A DNA stretch of 25,717 nt from DASRJW01 sp035649435 (GTDB taxonomy: Bacteria > Krumholzibacteriota > Krumholzibacteriia > G020349025), in NCBI GenBank assembly GCA_035649435.1, contig DASRJO010000019.1:1-25717 (forward strand), in the 5' to 3' direction. Position 1 is the first letter of the stretch, and each line of letters begins with the position of its first letter. A program made the position numbers and the translations under genes. Shown piece by piece: positions 22,998 through 25,717 of this stretch. Under the pieces are notes generated by a model. It was not told the DNA's origin. It searched no databases and saw only the letters and a program-made list of their open reading frames with translations.

Positions 22998-24602
22998 TCA
23001 AGAGGACTCGTCGTCGTCGGCAGAATCCGGCAGGCCGGGACGCACGAACAGAGTTTTTTCGTTGGTGCAGGTGGCCAAACCGGGGGAGCTGCCGCGCGGC
23101 TTGCGCACGTAACGCTTGCGGGTCCACAGCACCGGCACGGTGCGCGCGTGCTTGGCTCGACTGAAACGTGCGGCGATGGCGGCGGCTGCTTCCAGGATCT
23201 CGCGCGGCGGGTTGTCCTTGCGTCCATGCATGCGGAGCACGACATGCGAGCCGGAAACACCGCTCGCGTGCAACCAGACGTCGTCCGCGTGCGCGAAGCG
23301 ATGGGTGAGCTCGTCGTTGTCGGCGTTGTTGCGCCCGACGCGCACTTCCCAGTTCCCCGGCAGGAGATAAGATCGGCCCGGGCCGCGCTGTTCGCGTTGC
23401 GACGTCTCGGTCGCCGCCGCGGACTGCTGCCAGACAGGCCCTCCCGGCGCCCACAACGTGCGCGCATCCGCTCGCAGCACCGACGGAGACATCGCGCCCT
23501 TCCAGGTACTGGCCGCCCAGGTCAGGACTTGCGACCATTCCACGGGCTGGTGCTCGATCGAGCCCGCGCGAGCTTCGAGGTCGCGCAACGCGGTATCGGT
23601 TTCCTGCATCCGCGCCTCGATGCTGGATTTGCCGCGCGCCAGACGCCGCACGCGTTTGAAGAGCTGTGCCACGTTTTCGTGCGGCGCGAGCTTGGGGTCG
23701 AGAGCGATCGTGACCGTTGTCCCCGGCGCATAGAGATCCTCGAGCTCGATAGATTCCTGTCCGCGTCGCGCGCGGTGCAAGTTGGCGCTCAGCAGCTCGG
23801 CATGATGCCGCCAGATCTCGGCCTGCGCGGTCGCTGCCACGTCCTCCCGGAGGCGCTCCATGCGTGTGCGCAAGCGTTTGAGATCGCGTTGCAACGACTG
23901 CCGATGCGCTCGCGCCAGGCTGGCAGCGGCCGCCGCAGCGAGGGCGATGGTCGCCTCCACGGCGAGCGAGTGTTGCACCGCGCCACCATGCCGCGATGGT
24001 TCCGACCCGTGATCGCCTCGCGGTGACGCGCTCGACGGCGGAGCCTCTTCCCGTGCCAAGGCCGGCGCCGGTTTGCGTCCGCTCCAATTGGCGATCTCGA
24101 CACCGTCGCCATTCAAGATGAAGTTTCCAGCACGATCGAACAGCTCGGCCAGGAGCTCGAATCGGCTCGTTGTCGTGGCGTCGGCGCGCTCGAACTCCAG
24201 CCACAGCCGGCGATCGCCCGGAATCGTCCGCAGCTTGCGCAAGGTCGCCGCTTGCAGCTGCTGCCAGGTAGGGGTCGCGGCTGCCGGGCGCACGAGCCAG
24301 GCGCGCAACGCGTCAAGGCAAGTGGCATCGGCAGAGCGCAGCGCGAGCTCGCTCGGTGCAGGCGCGACGAAGTCGGGGTGAAGCGTCGCGAGCTCACGGT
24401 GCAAGAAGTCGCGTGGTTTGTCCTGGAGACACGTGGCCCATGCCGCGCCATGGGCAGCGAACAAGCCGACCTCGACCTGGGCGTGCCCCTGGCGCAGATC
24501 CAGGATGATCCCATCGCCGACGCAGACCACGCGCTGCACGACGGCGCCGGCGAGGTGCGCGCCGTGCTCCTCGGCCCAGCGTGCGAGAGAAGTTGTGTCC
24601 AC
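22998..24602 (-). CDS. rqcH: NFACT-family ribosome-associated quality-control protein (RqcH type)
   Basis: 534 residues. In bacteria RqcH binds stalled 50S subunits carrying peptidyl-tRNA and, with tRNA-Ala, adds an alanine tail that marks the peptide for degradation. The N-terminal NFACT-N domain (about 1-190) starts at VDTTSLARWAEEHGAHLAGA. It has a DR pair (Asp130-Arg131 in IPGDRRLWLEFE) that by eye aligns with the tRNA-binding DR of B. subtilis RqcH. A coiled-coil middle (about 240-360) follows, and the C-terminal NFACT-R domain has VGRNNADNDELTHRFA, DDVWLHASGVSGSHVVLR and KRYVRKPRGSSPG. GTG 24602 is preferred: GGAGA lies just before it, 16 bases separate it from the upstream stop, and the family start fits. 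An Ala/Ser/Pro-rich insert is seen around residues 180-225. Confidence 0.93.
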   Translation of the reverse strand: MDTTSLARWAEEHGAHLAGAVVQRVVCVGDGIILDLRQGHAQVEVGLFAAHGAAWATCLQDKPRDFLHRELATLHPDFVAPAPSELALRSADATCLDALRAWLVRPAAATPTWQQLQAATLRKLRTIPGDRRLWLEFERADATTTSRFELLAELFDRAGNFILNGDGVEIANWSGRKPAPALAREEAPPSSASPRGDHGSEPSRHGGAVQHSLAVEATIALAAAAAASLARAHRQSLQRDLKRLRTRMERLREDVAATAQAEIWRHHAELLSANLHRARRGQESIELEDLYAPGTTVTIALDPKLAPHENVAQLFKRVRRLARGKSSIEARMQETDTALRDLEARAGSIEHQPVEWSQVLTWAASTWKGAMSPSVLRADARTLWAPGGPVWQQSAAATETSQREQRGPGRSYLLPGNWEVRVGRNNADNDELTHRFAHADDVWLHASGVSGSHVVLRMHGRKDNPPREILEAAAAIAARFSRAKHARTVPVLWTRKRYVRKPRGSSPGLATCTNEKTLFVRPGLPDSADDDESS

Positions 24603-24618
24603 GATGTCTCCGAATCGA

Positions 24619-25338
24619 TCACTGAGACGCCCCACCCATGAGACGACGCCAGTCGTCCAAAGTGGACATGCGCAGCGTGTAGTTGGAGCGCCGTGTCTCG
24701 CCGAGCGTCGCCGCCGGCTGGTCGCCGTAATCGTGACCGGGATACAGCACGATCTCGTCCGCGAGAGCGGCGAGTCGCTGCGTGAGCGTGCGGTACATCT
24801 CGTCGGCGTCGCCCCCCGGCAAGTCGACACGACCGCAGCCTTGGACGAAGAGCGTGTCGCCCGCCACGAGCCGATCGGCGACCAAGAAACACTGGCTTCC
24901 CGGCGTGTGCCCGGGCGTATGCAGCAACCGGATCGGAATATCGCCCACACTCAGCACGTCGTCGGCATCGTGCAGCACCAGATCGCTCTCCGACAATCGC
25001 GTCACGACCCGTACTCCATGGGACTCGGCACGATGCACGTGGATCGGGACTGGGCGTTTCTCGAGCAGACGCGGCAAACCCTCGACCTCGAAACCGAACA
25101 TGCTGCCGCCGATGTGGTCGGGGTGATAGTGCGTGCCGAGCGCTCCGACCAGCTTCATGCCGTCGGCGTCGATGAGCGCCAGCAGGCCGTCGACATCCCA
25201 AGCGGGATCGACGAGCACGCATTCGCGCTTGGCGCGATCCCCGATGACGTAAACGAAGTTGACCATTTGCGCCGCGGCGGCATCGCCGATGGCGAAATCT
25301 CTCCCGGCCAGGAGCTGTTTGAAGTAGAGCGTTTCCAT
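24619..25338 (-). CDS. MBL-fold metallohydrolase, glyoxalase II / persulfide dioxygenase (ETHE1)-like
   Basis: 239 residues. The metal-binding motifs of the beta-lactamase fold are complete: THYHPDHIGG, HTPGHTPGSQCFLV, GDTLFVQGCGR and YPGHDYG. The GCGRVD block and the end (Pro-Gly-His-Asp-Tyr, then LGETRRSNYTLRM) resemble ETHE1-type persulfide dioxygenases and hydroxyacylglutathione hydrolases. Which substrate is used cannot be settled here. ATG 25338 has GAGGAG just before it and starts at the conserved METLYFKQL; the in-frame extension to 25626 lacks conserved character and runs over a plus-strand ORF. A TAGAAT at 25376-25381 (minus strand) may be its -10, with no good -35. It is first of three genes with the NFACT and Nudix genes. 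Confidence 0.88.
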   Translation of the reverse strand: METLYFKQLLAGRDFAIGDAAAAQMVNFVYVIGDRAKRECVLVDPAWDVDGLLALIDADGMKLVGALGTHYHPDHIGGSMFGFEVEGLPRLLEKRPVPIHVHRAESHGVRVVTRLSESDLVLHDADDVLSVGDIPIRLLHTPGHTPGSQCFLVADRLVAGDTLFVQGCGRVDLPGGDADEMYRTLTQRLAALADEIVLYPGHDYGDQPAATLGETRRSNYTLRMSTLDDWRRLMGGASQ

Positions 25339-25371
25339 CGTCTCCTCGTGCAGTATTCGACTCGTCACGGC

Positions 25372-25545
25372 GTGCATTCTACTCGGAGCGGCGACCTCAT
25401 CTTCCGTCTGGAGGAGCTGCTCGGCAGGAAAATCCCTGCCGCGCGCTGGGACGAGTTCCTTCGCGAACATCTGGTCGGGCGCAGTCCGGCAGATGTGATC
25501 ACGACGGATTTCATCGTCGCCTTCGTCGAAGCGCAGCGACCCTAG
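25372..25545 (+). CDS. Small hypothetical protein, divergent from the MBL-fold gene
   Basis: About 57 residues from GTG 25372, or 65 from GTG 25348; neither has a visible Shine-Dalgarno. The frame ends at TAG 25543-25545. The product (for example LIFRLEELLGRKIPAARW, ADVITTDFIVAFVEAQRP) has balanced, helix-forming composition. Its third codon positions are strongly G/C, as in the neighbouring genes, whereas the opposite frame is Arg/Pro-rich and poor. A stem-loop follows the stop. No family is recognised. The missing ribosome-binding site keeps confidence modest. Confidence 0.45.
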   Translation: MHSTRSGDLIFRLEELLGRKIPAARWDEFLREHLVGRSPADVITTDFIVAFVEAQRP

Positions 25546-25560
25546 GCCGGCCGCCGTTCC

Positions 25561-25581
25561 AGGCCACGGTGGAGGTGGCCT
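25561..25581 (+). terminator. Stem-loop behind the small ORF
   Basis: AGGCCAC-GGTGGAG-GTGGCCT is a perfect 7-bp stem with a 7-base loop, 16 bases after the stop. There is no T-tract, so it is at best a weak intrinsic terminator or an mRNA-end hairpin. Confidence 0.35.
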
Positions 25582-25636
25582 ACGACCGCGGGCATTGGCT
25601 GCGTGGAACTGAACCCTGACGGGCACAGCCAGCCCG

Positions 25637-25666
25637 TTGACACCCCGTGGTCACGGCATCTACATT
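25637..25666 (+). promoter_or_regulatory. Sigma-70-type promoter of yicC
   Basis: A perfect TTGACA -35 (25637-25642) is 18 bases from TACATT (25661-25666). The yicC start follows 28 bases later, with Shine-Dalgarno ACGGAGGT at 25681-25688. Confidence 0.65.
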
Positions 25667-25693
25667 GAGGGGCTCCCCCGACGGAGGTCTTGC

Positions 25694-25717
25694 ATGCTCA
25701 AAAGCATGACGGGGTTC
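25694..25717 (+). CDS. yicC: YicC-family protein, first eight codons (gene continues beyond window)
   Basis: Only MLKSMTGF is visible, but this is the highly conserved N terminus of YicC-family endoribonucleases (usually M-x-x-SMTGFG). A good Shine-Dalgarno and a consensus promoter precede it. In many genomes yicC is followed by gmk and rpoZ, which could be tested beyond the edge. The call rests on eight residues plus context. Confidence 0.75.

Noticed and set aside
24603..24950. Longer start (24950) for the NFACT protein
   Set aside because: The extension overlaps the MBL-fold gene in another frame; GTG 24602 has a Shine-Dalgarno and fits the family N terminus.

Overview
This is a GC-rich bacterial chromosomal window, about 25.7 kb, with no mobile elements, CRISPR or tRNA genes that I could see. 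The C-terminal FlgD-like immunoglobulin domain of the first (partial) gene, the many envelope proteins and the sigma-54/TPR/kinase-like regulator suggest an uncultured FCB-adjacent phylum of the Eisenbacteria/Krumholzibacteria kind. A deltaproteobacterial/myxobacterial-type genome is an alternative. This placement is an inference from gene style, not from a marker gene.

Layout. (1) 1-642 is the 3' end of an exported protein. (2) 664-6107, minus strand, holds a sensor histidine kinase, a sigma-54-activating response regulator, and then a separate two-gene unit: a periplasmic helical protein and an outer-membrane beta-barrel protein. Between regulator and target pair lies a good -24/-12 (sigma-54) promoter with two upstream dyads, so the two-component system very probably drives the envelope pair. 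(3) 6220-10740, plus strand and divergent from the kinase, encodes a 1506-residue regulator: degenerate protein-kinase-like domain, degenerate ATPase-like domain, TPR repeats, GAF-like domain, sigma-54 AAA+ domain and Fis-type HTH. It is followed by a small exported protein with its own promoter. (4) 11209-11886 is a 680-bp gene-free stretch with many stem-loops, a strong terminator-like hairpin and, just before argC, a promoter covered by two ARG-box-like dyads. (5) 11887-19551 is a compact arginine operon: argC, argJ, an in-frame argB-argD fusion, argR, argG and argH, mostly with overlapping or tightly spaced starts and stops. A large exported hydrolase-like protein with degenerate catalytic residues follows 9 bases later. 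(6) 22454-25338, minus strand, is a three-gene operon: MBL-fold hydrolase, NFACT/RqcH-type ribosome quality-control protein, Nudix hydrolase. (7) A small plus-strand ORF and the first eight codons of yicC with its promoter end the window.

Together, argC-J-BD supply ornithine from glutamate through the acetyl cycle (ArgJ recycles the acetyl group), and argG-H convert citrulline to arginine. Ornithine carbamoyltransferase (argF) is not in the window. ArgR, encoded in the middle of the operon, can be expected to close a feedback loop on the argC promoter. The most unusual items are the ArgB-ArgD fusion, the pseudokinase-headed sigma-54 activator with a GAFTDA loop, the sigma-54-controlled envelope pair, and the structured intergenic region upstream of argC.
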